NCBI GenBank assembly: GCA_035491935.1
Contig: DATJJW010000035.1
Coordinates: 1 to 17,486, forward strand
DNA from: DATJJW01 sp035491935
GTDB lineage: Bacteria > Pseudomonadota > Alphaproteobacteria > ATCC43930 > CGMCC-115725
DNA: 17,486 nt
Reading direction: 5' to 3'
The position numbers and the translations under genes are program-made. Under the pieces are notes generated by a model, which saw nothing but the letters and a program-made list of their open reading frames with translations, made no database searches and was not told the origin of the DNA. How positions within the stretch are numbered: position 1 is the stretch's first letter; each line of letters starts with the position of its first letter. This document shows positions 7,702 to 15,567 of the stretch, in pieces.

Positions 7702-7730
7702 CGCCGGAAATCGCCGCCAGGCGATCGCCG
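7702..7730 (-). other. GC-rich stem-loop downstream of argF
   Basis: ATCGCC (7710-7715) and GGCGAT (7720-7725) form a 6-bp stem with a GCCA tetraloop 12 bases past the argF stop on the minus strand. The following TTTCC is too short for a convincing intrinsic terminator. Another tiny palindrome, AGAGA-AG-TCTCT, lies nearby at about 7646-7657. The rest of the 178-base argF-hslO gap shows nothing I can name. Confidence 0.3.
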
Positions 7731-7741
7731 GAGCAGACTTC

Positions 7742-8701
7742 TCAGGGGGTCAAGCACCAGACCAGCACGCCCTTCTGTGCATGCATGCGGTTCTCTGCCT
7801 CGTCCCAGACGACCGATTGCGGGCCGTCGACGACGCTGGGCGTCACCTCCTCGCCACGCTTGGCCGGCAGGCAATGCATGAAGATCGCCTCCGGCGCCGC
7901 CAACGCCATCAGCCGGTCGTCGACGCGATAGGGCGTCAGCGTCTCGTAGCGCTCGACGCTGGCCTCGACGCCCATCGAGACCCAGGTATCGGTGACGACG
8001 CAATCGGCACCGGCTACCGCCTCATCCGGGTTGGTCGTGACGAGGATCTTGGCGCCCGCGCCCTTCGCCCAATCGATGAGCTTCTGGCTCGGGCCATATT
8101 TCGCCGGGCTGGCAACGCGCAGCTCGAAGCCGAAGCGCGCGGCGGCGTGGATCCACGACGTCGCGACATTGTTGCCGTCGCCCGTCCAGGCCACGACCTT
8201 GCTGGCCAACGGCCCCTTCTGCTCCTCGAGCGTCATCAGGTCCGCCATGATCTGGCATGGATGGCTATGATCGGTCAGGCCGTTGATCACCGGCACGGTG
8301 GCATTGGCCGCCAGCTCCAGGAGCTTCGAATGCTCGGTGGTACGGATCATGATGGCGTCGACATAGCGCGACAGCACCTTGGCCGTGTCCGAGATAGGTT
8401 CGCCGCGGCCGAGCTGGCTGTCGGCCTGGGACAGGATCACGACGTCGCCGCCCAGCTGCTTCATCGCGACTTCGAAGGAGACGCGGGTACGGGTCGACGG
8501 CTTCTCGAAGATCATCGCCAGCGTCTTGCCGGCCAGCGGCCGACGCTCCGCCATCTCGCGGCCCCCGCGTGAGGTGGCGGACGCCTTGATGATCGGCCGC
8601 GCCGCGGTCGATGGATGCTTGAAGCTGTGCCCCAGATCGAGGATCCGGCGCAGCTCCTTGGCATCGATGCCGTCGAGGTCGAGAAAATGCTTTTGGCTCA
8701 T
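7742..8701 (-). CDS. argF: Ornithine carbamoyltransferase
   Basis: Makes citrulline from ornithine and carbamoyl phosphate, the sixth step of arginine synthesis. 319 residues. The carbamoyl-phosphate site FEKPSTRTR is at 65-73, HPCQ lies near residue 148, the ornithine-side motif DTWVSMG in the second half, and HCLPAKRGEE near the C-terminus; all are intact. Between the first helix and PLAGKTLA there is an extended loop (about residues 29-55, with HPSTAARPIIKASATSRGG) that makes it somewhat longer than the common 305-310. The start ATG lies 5 bases after the argD stop codon with no independent strong ribosome binding site, so translational coupling to argD is likely. The chain could serve biosynthesis (argF) rather than catabolism (arcB), which the argD neighbour supports. 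Confidence 0.96.
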   Translation of the reverse strand: MSQKHFLDLDGIDAKELRRILDLGHSFKHPSTAARPIIKASATSRGGREMAERRPLAGKTLAMIFEKPSTRTRVSFEVAMKQLGGDVVILSQADSQLGRGEPISDTAKVLSRYVDAIMIRTTEHSKLLELAANATVPVINGLTDHSHPCQIMADLMTLEEQKGPLASKVVAWTGDGNNVATSWIHAAARFGFELRVASPAKYGPSQKLIDWAKGAGAKILVTTNPDEAVAGADCVVTDTWVSMGVEASVERYETLTPYRVDDRLMALAAPEAIFMHCLPAKRGEEVTPSVVDGPQSVVWDEAENRMHAQKGVLVWCLTP

Positions 8702-8706
8702 GAGGG

Positions 8707-9882
8707 TCAGCTTTCGAAGCTCCGTGCGACCGCATCGATGGCCCGCTTGGCCTCAGCGATCTCCGTCTCGCCAATGATCAGCGGCGGCACCATGCGGACG
8801 ACGTTCTCACCGGCCGTCACCGCCAGGAAATTCTCATTCCGCAGCCGCGCGGCGAAATCGCCAGCCGGTACGCTGGGCACGAGGCCACGGATCATGCCCA
8901 TGCCGCGCGCCTCCTTCAGCACCGTCGGATGCGCCTTGACCTGCCCATCCAGCATCTCGCCGAAGAGCTTCGCATGCCTCTGCACGCCGTCGAAGAAGCC
9001 CGGCGCCAGCATAACATCCAGCACGGCATTGGCCGTGGCCGCCGCCAGCGGGTTGCCGCCGAAGGTCGAGCCATGGGTACCGGCGGTCATGCAGGAGGCC
9101 GCGGCACGGGTCGCCAGCACGCCACCGATCGGGAAGCCACCGCCCAGTCCCTTGGCGACCATCATGACATCCGGTGTGACGCCGGACCATTCATGGGCCC
9201 AGAGCTTGCCGGTACGGCCCATGCCGGACTGCACCTCGTCGAAGATCAGCAGCAGACCAAACTCGTCGGCCGCCCGGCGCAATCCTTTCAGGAATTCGGG
9301 GTCTGCCGGCTTGACACCGCCCTCGCCCTGCACCGGCTCGACCAGGATGCCGGCCGTGGCCGGGGTGATGGCGTCGCGCAGCGCATTCAGGTTGTTGTAG
9401 GGCACCTGGTCGAAACCCTCGACCTTGGGGCCGAAGCCTGCGAGGTACTTCTCATTGCCGGTCGCGGCCAGCGTCGCCAGCGTTCGGCCATGGAAGGCCC
9501 CGGCGCAGGTGATGATGCGGAAACGTTCCGGGTGGCCCCGCTCCGCATGATATTTGCGCGTGACTTTGATCGCGAGCTCGCCGGCCTCGGCGCCGGAATT
9601 GCCGAAGAAGGCGAGATCGGCGAAGGAGTTCTCGACCAGGCGCTGGGCCAGCTTCTCCTGCAACGGGATCTGATAGAGATTCGAGGTATGCCAGAGCGTG
9701 TTTGCCTGGCGGGTCAGCGCCTCAACGAGATGAGGATGGCAATGGCCGAGCGAGGTGACGGCGACGCCGCCGGCGAAATCGAGGAACCTGCGGCCGGCCG
9801 CGTCATAAAGATAGGCGCCCTCGCCGCGTTCGAACGCGACATCGGCCCGTGCATAGGTCGGCATCAGGGAAGACGGAATCAT
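8707..9882 (-). CDS. argD: Acetylornithine aminotransferase
   Basis: PLP-dependent transaminase that converts N-acetylglutamate semialdehyde to N-acetylornithine in arginine synthesis; related enzymes also work on succinyl-diaminopimelate. It is a class III aminotransferase of 391 residues with GNSGAEA near 95-101, the cofactor motif FDEVQSGMGRTG near 214-226 and the PLP lysine in VAKGLGGGFP at about K244. I chose the ATG at 9882-9880 over the adjacent upstream in-frame TTG because GAGGAGG lies 5 bases before the ATG. First gene of an argD-argF unit, with argF 5 bases downstream. Confidence 0.96.
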   Translation of the reverse strand: MIPSSLMPTYARADVAFERGEGAYLYDAAGRRFLDFAGGVAVTSLGHCHPHLVEALTRQANTLWHTSNLYQIPLQEKLAQRLVENSFADLAFFGNSGAEAGELAIKVTRKYHAERGHPERFRIITCAGAFHGRTLATLAATGNEKYLAGFGPKVEGFDQVPYNNLNALRDAITPATAGILVEPVQGEGGVKPADPEFLKGLRRAADEFGLLLIFDEVQSGMGRTGKLWAHEWSGVTPDVMMVAKGLGGGFPIGGVLATRAAASCMTAGTHGSTFGGNPLAAATANAVLDVMLAPGFFDGVQRHAKLFGEMLDGQVKAHPTVLKEARGMGMIRGLVPSVPAGDFAARLRNENFLAVTAGENVVRMVPPLIIGETEIAEAKRAIDAVARSFES

Positions 9883-10126
9883 CAAAGCCTCCTCAAGCGG
9901 AGTGATCGGAAATCAACGGACGGGCGCTAACACCCAAATGTTGCAGGATGAGATGCGACGGCAAACTATCGTCGTCGCGGCGACGGGATGATGCGAAAAC
10001 CGCCCGTCATCCCATGATGTCCCTCGTTACCGATCATCACTTCTGGCCCCGCTTGGGGCTACCCCCGCTCAGGAAAGCGGAGACACTAAGCAAAGCGCCC
10101 TGCCCGGTCAATATTTAAGAGACTAT
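9883..10126. other. Intergenic region with nested inverted repeats
   Basis: No gene is seen in these 244 bases between argD and the ABC permease. GGGATGA (9985-9991) pairs with TCATCCC (10007-10013), and the overlapping GACGGG (9982-9987) pairs with CCCGTC (10003-10008), so two hairpins compete for the same bases. GGCCCC-GCTT-GGGGCT at about 10046-10061 is a second small hairpin. No T run follows on the minus strand. The argD promoter should lie here, but I cannot place it. Confidence 0.4.
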
Positions 10127-10942
10127 TCACGCCTTTAGCTTGTAGCCGCTGGCATAGAGCAACCAGCACCAGATGAGCAGCAGCGCATTCAGCACCGCCA
10201 CCAGCACGACGCCGATCCAGATCGGCGCGTCGGCAAAACCGATGAAGCCGAAGCGGAAACCGTCGATCATGTAGAAGAATGGGTCGACCCTGACGATGCT
10301 GGATATGGGGCTCGGCAGCGCATCCACCGAATAGAAGGTGCCGGAGAGGAAGGAGAGCGGCATGACGACGAAATTCGTCACCGCCGCCATATGGTCGAAC
10401 TTCTCCGACCACAGCCCGGCCAGCACCCCCAGAAGCGACAGCATCAGCGAGGCCATGAAGCCGAAATAGAGAATCGGCAGCACATGCACGATGTGCAGTG
10501 GCACGAAAGGCAGCACGGCGATCGCCACGACACAGCCCACCATCAGCCCGCGCGTGACCCCACCCAGCGCCATCGCGATCACGACCTCGGCCGCGGACAG
10601 GGGTGGCATCATGATGTCGACGATGCTGCCCTGGATCTTGTTCATCATGATCGAGGAGGAGGTGTTGGCGAAGGCGTTCTGCGTCACCGACATCATGATG
10701 AGGCCGGGGCCGAGGAAGGCGCCATAGCTCAGGCCGCCGAGGACCGCGCTGCTGGTTTTGCCGCGCGCGACCAGAAAGACCAGCAGGTAGAGCAAGGTCA
10801 CGACCATGGGCGCCAGCAGGGTCTGGGTATAGACCTTGAGGAAACGGTGGACTTCCTTGCGGTAGAGCGTGGCGAAACCAACCCAATTGACTGCGCCCGG
10901 TACGCGTATCTGATAAGCCAAGGTTCGGTCGGGATTGAGCAT
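10127..10942 (-). CDS. ABC-2 type transporter permease
   Basis: Integral membrane subunit of an ABC exporter of the YadH/NodJ/DrrB type. The 271 residues start with a short cytoplasmic segment carrying an amphipathic helix (FATLYRKEVHRFLKVYTQTL), then about six transmembrane helices, with the family-typical MMSVTQNAFANTSSSIM and KIQGSIVDIMMPPLS in the second and third segments and LSFLSGTFYSVDALP before the last pair. I prefer the ATG at 10942; a TTG ten codons upstream is possible but has no better ribosome binding site. No ATP-binding subunit lies beside it in the window: argD is downstream and recX diverges upstream. It therefore must pair with an ATPase encoded elsewhere. The substrate cannot be inferred. 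Confidence 0.9.
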   Translation of the reverse strand: MLNPDRTLAYQIRVPGAVNWVGFATLYRKEVHRFLKVYTQTLLAPMVVTLLYLLVFLVARGKTSSAVLGGLSYGAFLGPGLIMMSVTQNAFANTSSSIMMNKIQGSIVDIMMPPLSAAEVVIAMALGGVTRGLMVGCVVAIAVLPFVPLHIVHVLPILYFGFMASLMLSLLGVLAGLWSEKFDHMAAVTNFVVMPLSFLSGTFYSVDALPSPISSIVRVDPFFYMIDGFRFGFIGFADAPIWIGVVLVAVLNALLLIWCWLLYASGYKLKA

Positions 10943-11050
10943 CGGGCCGTTCCAGCATCGTTGATTCGCCAAGGCGCGCAGCCTAAACCGTAATCAGCGC
11001 ACCAAGGCAGGCGAATGTGTCCGGTCTCCCATTCCGCGCCATGAAGAGGA

Positions 11051-11623
11051 ATGATGGCCGAACCGTCAAAAACAGCGAAAACCCCGAAGCCGGCGACACC
11101 GGAACGGCTGGAGAAGGCCGGGCTCGCCTACCTCGCCCGTTTTGCCTCCTCCTCGGCCAATCTGCGCACGGTGCTGATGCGCAAGGTCAAGCGCTCGGCC
11201 ATGATCCACGGCACCGATGCCGAGGCAGGCGCGAAAGCCGTGGAAGCGCTCGTTCAACGCTGGGTGCGCGCCGGCATGGTCGACGACCGCCTCTTCGCCG
11301 AAGGCAAGACCGCCAGCCTGCATCGCCGTGGCCTGCCCGCCCGCCGCATCGCCGAGAAACTGGCCGAGAAAGGCATCGATCGCGACCTTGCGTCCCAGGT
11401 CATCGACGCCCATGCCGAGGAAAGCGGCGGCGACCTGGCGGCCGCCGCCAAGCTCGCCAAAAGACGCCGCCTCGGCCCCTATCGCCATGGCGACCGCGAT
11501 CGGCAGAAGGAACTCGCGACCTTTGCCCGCGCGGGATTCGAGCGACGGATTGCGGAGATGGTGATCCGCGCGGCCTCCATCCAAGATTTGGAAGAGATGC
11601 TGGCGGCGGAACGGGATGGCTAA
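11051..11623 (+). CDS. recX: Regulatory protein RecX
   Basis: RecX binds RecA filaments and limits or modulates recombination and the SOS response. The 190-residue, basic, mostly helical protein shows the RecX core: GMVDDRLFAEG and RGLPARRIAEKLAEKGID (about residues 75-115) are the most recognisable segments, followed by a third repeat with GRR-like residues and a C-terminal helix. Length is at the upper end for the family because of a lysine- and proline-rich N-terminal tail. Two adjacent ATGs exist; AGAGGA abuts the first (11051) directly, so the second (11054) is the better spaced start. recA is not in the window. It diverges from the ABC permease gene and faces lepA. Confidence 0.88.
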   Translation: MMAEPSKTAKTPKPATPERLEKAGLAYLARFASSSANLRTVLMRKVKRSAMIHGTDAEAGAKAVEALVQRWVRAGMVDDRLFAEGKTASLHRRGLPARRIAEKLAEKGIDRDLASQVIDAHAEESGGDLAAAAKLAKRRRLGPYRHGDRDRQKELATFARAGFERRIAEMVIRAASIQDLEEMLAAERDG

Positions 11624-11643
11624 TCCGCCGCCTTGGTCATGTG

Positions 11644-11740
11644 GAAGCTGGGGCCGACCACACGCTGCTTCGAATTCGAGCTGCACCTCGTTCAGGTAAT
11701 TGACCTGCCCGGTATGCTTGTTCAACCGGGAATAATCGTA
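11644..11740 (-). other. Coding-like remnant between recX and lepA
   Basis: The minus strand reads YDYSRLNKHTGQVNYLNEVQ and continues through a few further residues, with codon choice like a genuine gene, but without a start. A second frame a few bases on ends in VVGPSFHMTKAAD and a stop at 11623-11621, just overlapping the end of recX. Neither frame alone is a full gene. This may be a decayed gene end or chance; I do not recognise the protein. Confidence 0.25.
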
Positions 11741-11743
11741 GGA

Positions 11744-11766
11744 ATCACCGGGCTTGACCCGGTGAT
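11744..11766. repeat. REP-like palindrome
   Basis: ATCACCGGG and CCCGGTGAT form a perfect 9-bp inverted repeat around CTTGA. Just after it, ATGGCC and GGCCAT (about 11774-11798) form a second inverted repeat. Palindromes built on CCGGG-CTTGA-CCCGG are a familiar type of dispersed intergenic repeat in alphaproteobacteria (recollection, not checked). No other copy is seen in this window. Confidence 0.7.
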
Positions 11767-11835
11767 CTACGAGATGGCCATGCATCAAACTCGGCCATGA
11801 CGAATGGGAAAGATGGAACGATGCCCCAGACGGTC

Positions 11836-13638
11836 CTAGCTGTCGCCCATCTTGAGCGCGGCCAGGAAGGCGCTTTGCGGGATTTCGACCTTGCCGAACT
11901 GCCGCATGCGCTTCTTGCCTTCCTTCTGCTTGTCCAACAATTTGCGTTTGCGCGAGATGTCGCCGCCATAGCATTTGGCGAGCACGTCCTTGCGCAGCGC
12001 CTTGATCGTCTCGCGGGCGATGATGCGCGCACCGATCGCCGCTTGGATCGGGATCGGGAAGAGCTGGGGCGGAATCAGGTCCTTCAGCCGGCCGACCATG
12101 GCGCGGCCGCGAAAATCCGCCTGGCTGCGGTGGACGATGGTGGCGAGCGCGTCGACCGGCTCGTGATTGACCAGGATGTTCATGGTCACGAGGTCGCCCT
12201 CCTCATAGCCATCCATCTGGTAGTCGAAGCTGGCATAGCCGCGGCTGACCGATTTCAGCCGGTCGTAGAAATCGAACACCACCTCATTGAGCGGCAGGCG
12301 ATAGACCAGCATGGCGCGGTTGCCGGCATAGGTCAGGTCGATCTGCACGCCGCGCCGCTCTGTGCACAAGGCCAGGATGGCGCCCAGGTAATCGTCCGGC
12401 ACCAGGATCGTCGCCTTGATCCACGGTTCCTCGATATGGTCGACCTTGACCGGGTCGGGCATGTCGGCCGGGTTATGCAGGGCCGACATCGTGCCGTCGT
12501 GCTGGAAGACATGATAGACGACGCTGGGTGCCGTGGTGATGAGGTCGAGGTTGAATTCGCGTTCCAGCCGCTCCTGGATGATCTCCAGATGCAGCAATCC
12601 TAAGCAGCCGACGCGAAAGCCGAAGCCCAGCGCGGCCGAGGTCTCGGCCTCCGCCTCGAAGGAGGCGTCGTTGAGGCGCAGCTTGGCCAGGCTCTCGCGC
12701 AGATCCTCGTAATCGGCGGCATCGACCGGGAAGAGGCCGCAGAACACCACCGGCACCACCGGCTTGAAGCCCGGCAGCGGCTCGGCGGCGGGGCGCCGCT
12801 CCTCGGTCAGGGTGTCGCCGACATTGGTGTCGGCCACCGCCTTGATGCCGGCGGTGATGAAGCCGATCTCACCGGGATGCAGCTCGCCGGTGGTCACGGC
12901 CTTGGGCGTGAACACGCCGACGCGATCGACCTGATGCATGGCGCCGCTCGCCATCATGCGGATCTTCTGCCCGGTCTTGAGCACGCCGTCGCGCACGCGG
13001 ACCAATATCACGACGCCGAGATAGGCATCGTACCAGGAATCGACCAGCAGCGCCTTCAAGGGCGCCGCCTCGTCACCGCTGGGCGGCGGCAGGCGGTTGA
13101 CCAGTGCCTCCAGCACGCCTTCGATATTGAGACCGGTCTTGGCCGAGATCTCGACCGCATCGGAGGCGTCGAGGCCGATGACGTCCTCGATCTGCGCCTT
13201 GACCCGCTCGGGCTCCGCCGCCGGCAGGTCGATCTTGTTCAGCACCGGCACGATCTCGTGCCCGGCATCGATCGCCTGATAGACATTGGCGAGCGTCTGC
13301 GCCTCGACACCCTGGCTGGCATCGACGACCAGGAGCGAGCCTTCGCAGGCGGCCAGCGAGCGGCTCACCTCATAGGCGAAGTCGACATGGCCGGGCGTGT
13401 CCATCAGGTTCAGCGTGTAGGTCTCGCCGTTCTTGGCCTTGTATGTGAGGCGCACGGTCTGCGCCTTGATGGTGATGCCGCGCTCGCGCTCGATATCCAT
13501 GCTGTCGAGCACCTGTTCGCGCATCTCGCGGGCGTCCAGACCACCGCAGAACTGGATCAGCCGGTCGGCAAGCGTGGATTTGCCGTGGTCGATATGGGCA
13601 ACGATCGAGAAATTACGGATATGCGAAAGGTCGGTCAT
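11836..13638 (-). CDS. lepA: Elongation factor 4 (LepA), translation GTPase
   Basis: Ribosome-binding GTPase associated with back-translocation and with initiation or ribosome assembly under stress. 600 residues, the normal length. The G domain carries AHIDHGKST (residues 14-22), the switch-II DTPGH near 80 and NKID near 135, followed by an EF-G-like domain II, domains III and V, and the LepA-specific C-terminal domain, which includes AIGARIIARETIKALRKDVL, the basic CYGGDISRKRKLLDKQKEGK and the KKRMRQFG end. The start MTDLSHIRNFSIVAH is the family start; a GTG 23 codons upstream is less likely. The ribosome binding site is weak. Divergent from the TRIC-type gene across 97 bases, convergent with recX. 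Confidence 0.97.
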   Translation of the reverse strand: MTDLSHIRNFSIVAHIDHGKSTLADRLIQFCGGLDAREMREQVLDSMDIERERGITIKAQTVRLTYKAKNGETYTLNLMDTPGHVDFAYEVSRSLAACEGSLLVVDASQGVEAQTLANVYQAIDAGHEIVPVLNKIDLPAAEPERVKAQIEDVIGLDASDAVEISAKTGLNIEGVLEALVNRLPPPSGDEAAPLKALLVDSWYDAYLGVVILVRVRDGVLKTGQKIRMMASGAMHQVDRVGVFTPKAVTTGELHPGEIGFITAGIKAVADTNVGDTLTEERRPAAEPLPGFKPVVPVVFCGLFPVDAADYEDLRESLAKLRLNDASFEAEAETSAALGFGFRVGCLGLLHLEIIQERLEREFNLDLITTAPSVVYHVFQHDGTMSALHNPADMPDPVKVDHIEEPWIKATILVPDDYLGAILALCTERRGVQIDLTYAGNRAMLVYRLPLNEVVFDFYDRLKSVSRGYASFDYQMDGYEEGDLVTMNILVNHEPVDALATIVHRSQADFRGRAMVGRLKDLIPPQLFPIPIQAAIGARIIARETIKALRKDVLAKCYGGDISRKRKLLDKQKEGKKRMRQFGKVEIPQSAFLAALKMGDS

Positions 13639-13735
13639 GATACCGCGATGCGAAAAGAGATTGGCCGGAACATAGAAGGCGTGAGACAGGGACGCAACCA
13701 TCCGCACGAGGGGAACAGCCGTCCCATGGCCTCAT

Positions 13736-14368
13736 ATGACGCATAAAGCCGCCATCGGCAGCCACATCATCCGTCTGACCGATCTTGCCGGCACCTTCGT
13801 CTTCGCCGTCGAAGGCTCTCTAGCGGCGATGGCGGCCGGACTCGACCCGATCGGCGTGCTGGTCCTGGCCTTCCTGACGGCACTGGGCGGCGGCATCACG
13901 CGCGACCTGATGCTGGGCGCGACACCAGTGGCGGCGGTAGCCGACCGGTATTACGCGCTCATCGTCCTCGGAGCGGCAATCCTTACCTGGCTGGCCCGGC
14001 CCCTGGTGCAATCCGTACCTTTCTGGGCGATGACCAGCCTGGATGCCGCCGGCCTCGCCCTTTTCGCCATCGCCGGCACACAAAAGGCGCTGGACCGCGC
14101 CATGCATCCCGTCGTCGCGATCCTCCTCGGCACGGTCGGCGCCGTCGGCGGCGGGGCTTTGCGCGATATCGTGCTGAACCAGGTGCCGAATGTGCTGCGC
14201 GCCGACATCTACGCCACCGCCGCCATGGCGGGCGCGCTGGTGGTGGTGCTGGGCCGCGCCCTGTCGCTCAGGCCGCAGCCGACCGCCGTTGCGGGCGCCC
14301 TCACCTGCTTCTGCCTGCGCCTGGCCGCGGTCGCGCTGCACTGGCAGCTGCCCTTACGCCCCTATTAG
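13736..14368 (+). CDS. Trimeric intracellular cation channel (TRIC/YicG, UPF0126) family protein
   Basis: Inner membrane protein of the bacterial TRIC family, which forms trimeric monovalent cation channels; physiological role in bacteria is unclear. The 210 residues contain about seven transmembrane helices arranged as two three-helix repeats plus one. Each repeat has the hallmark glycine-arginine-aspartate motif: GGGITRDLML at about 59-68 and GGGALRDIVL at about 139-148. LFAIAGTQKAL near 113-123 is also typical. No convincing ribosome binding site precedes the only reasonable ATG; GAGGGG lies 22 bases upstream and is better spaced for a short out-of-frame ATG at 13726 (MASYDA, stop), which overlaps this start. 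It diverges from lepA. Confidence 0.9.
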   Translation: MTHKAAIGSHIIRLTDLAGTFVFAVEGSLAAMAAGLDPIGVLVLAFLTALGGGITRDLMLGATPVAAVADRYYALIVLGAAILTWLARPLVQSVPFWAMTSLDAAGLALFAIAGTQKALDRAMHPVVAILLGTVGAVGGGALRDIVLNQVPNVLRADIYATAAMAGALVVVLGRALSLRPQPTAVAGALTCFCLRLAAVALHWQLPLRPY

Positions 14369-14452
14369 CGCGCTCGCGGCTGGAGATGGCCTTTACAAAA
14401 GGAGATCCGCAGAGCAGAAAATGAACCCCAATATCAAAAAAAGGAGGATCTC

Positions 14453-14482
14453 ATGTTCTGCCGCCGAATGTTCTGCCGCCGA
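14453..14482 (+). repeat. 15-base tandem duplication spanning the start codon
   Basis: ATGTTCTGCCGCCGA occurs twice back to back at 14453-14467 and 14468-14482, in frame. It duplicates the start codon and the first five residues (MFCRR). Confidence 0.95.
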
Positions 14483-15553
14483 TCCATATTCAGTCGCCAA
14501 AACATCTTCCAGGCCGGCGTCGCCGGGATCGTCGGCCTGGGCCTGTCCTTTGCCGCCCCCTTGGCTAGGGCCCAGGATCAGAAGCCGCAACCGCAACTCA
14601 CCCACATAACGGTCGAGCTGGGCGATGTGTCGCTCACCAAGCTGCCCTTCATCATGGCGGCCGATAACGGCTTGTTCGAGAAGAATGGCCTCAAGGCCGA
14701 TCTGTACATCACGCCCCGTGCCGCCGCGGCGGTCCGTGGTTCCGGCGTCATCGTACCGCCGGAGAATATCCGCGGCGCCGGCGGGCCGCCGGCCGATTTC
14801 TCGATCACGGGCGGCGCCTACAACGTCGTCAACATGACGACCATCGCCACCACGCCGCCGCGTCTCATCCTCGCGACGATGGATGACAAGGTCCATTTCC
14901 ACATCCTGACGCGCAAGGACATCACTTCGCTCGACCAGATCAAGGGCAAGCGCATCGGCTTCACCGTACCGGGTTCGGTGGAGCAGCTTTCCATGCGGCT
15001 CTGGCTGAAGACACGCCACTGGAATCCCGACCACGACGTCTCGTTCTATCTCAATGGCGGCGATGTCGGCGCCATCCTGAAGAACCAGGTCGACGTCATC
15101 GTCGGCGACGGCGCCGCCATCGATGCGGCCAAGACGGCCGGCCTCCACGACCTGCTCGACCTCAGCAAGTTCAATTGGCCGATGCCGGGTTCGAGCATCC
15201 TAGGCTTGGCGAGCTGGCTGCCCAACAACCGCGACACGACGATGCGCTTCATGAAGGCGACGCTCGAAGCCATTGCACTGATGAAGAACGACCGGAATGC
15301 CGCCTATGCCTCGTTCGGCAAATGGTTCGGCATCAAGGACCCGTCCAAGCTGGCGGTGATCTATTCCCGCGCCAATCAGCTGCCCTCGAAGCCCTACCCG
15401 TCCATCGCCGGTCTCAAGCTGATGCGTACCGTGTTCAGCTATCGCGCGCTCGACATCACCAAGCCGGAAGACTTCGTCGATGCGAGCTATATCAAGACGC
15501 TCGACAAGAGCGGCTTCATCGACGGCCTCTACAAGAAGTCCGCCGCCAGATAG
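14453..15553 (+). CDS. ABC transporter substrate-binding protein, SsuA/NMT1 type
   Basis: Periplasmic solute receptor of the SsuA/THI5/NMT1 fold (type 2 periplasmic binding protein), a group that binds sulfonates, pyrimidine precursors, nitrate, riboflavin and other small molecules; the ligand cannot be told. 366 residues. The leader ends at ALA-like LARA with likely cleavage before QDQ; the twin arginine in CRRSIFSRQ followed by a hydrophobic stretch makes Tat export possible, Sec also. The mature part starts with HITVELGDVSLTKLPFIMAA and the typical DNGLFEKNGL segment, followed by GKRIGFTVPGS and VDVIVGDGAA, as in the family. A very good ribosome binding site, AAGGAGG, is 5 bases before ATG. 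The first 30 bases are two identical 15-base units, so MFCRR is repeated and a second ATG exists at 14468. No permease or ATPase gene lies beside it. Confidence 0.88.
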   Translation: MFCRRMFCRRSIFSRQNIFQAGVAGIVGLGLSFAAPLARAQDQKPQPQLTHITVELGDVSLTKLPFIMAADNGLFEKNGLKADLYITPRAAAAVRGSGVIVPPENIRGAGGPPADFSITGGAYNVVNMTTIATTPPRLILATMDDKVHFHILTRKDITSLDQIKGKRIGFTVPGSVEQLSMRLWLKTRHWNPDHDVSFYLNGGDVGAILKNQVDVIVGDGAAIDAAKTAGLHDLLDLSKFNWPMPGSSILGLASWLPNNRDTTMRFMKATLEAIALMKNDRNAAYASFGKWFGIKDPSKLAVIYSRANQLPSKPYPSIAGLKLMRTVFSYRALDITKPEDFVDASYIKTLDKSGFIDGLYKKSAAR

Positions 15554-15567
15554 CCATGCGATAACCG

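Noticed and set aside
13726..13746. Six-codon frame ATG...TAA (MASYDA) overlapping the TRIC gene start
   Set aside because: GAGGGG is 12 bases upstream and could serve it, but it is too short to support as a gene; noted in the TRIC entry only.
14421..14609. A plus-strand frame starting MNPNIKKRR just before the solute-binding protein gene
   Set aside because: Its only possible ribosome binding site is too far upstream and the frame becomes a shadow of the solute-binding protein gene; the AAGGAGG serves the ATG at 14453.
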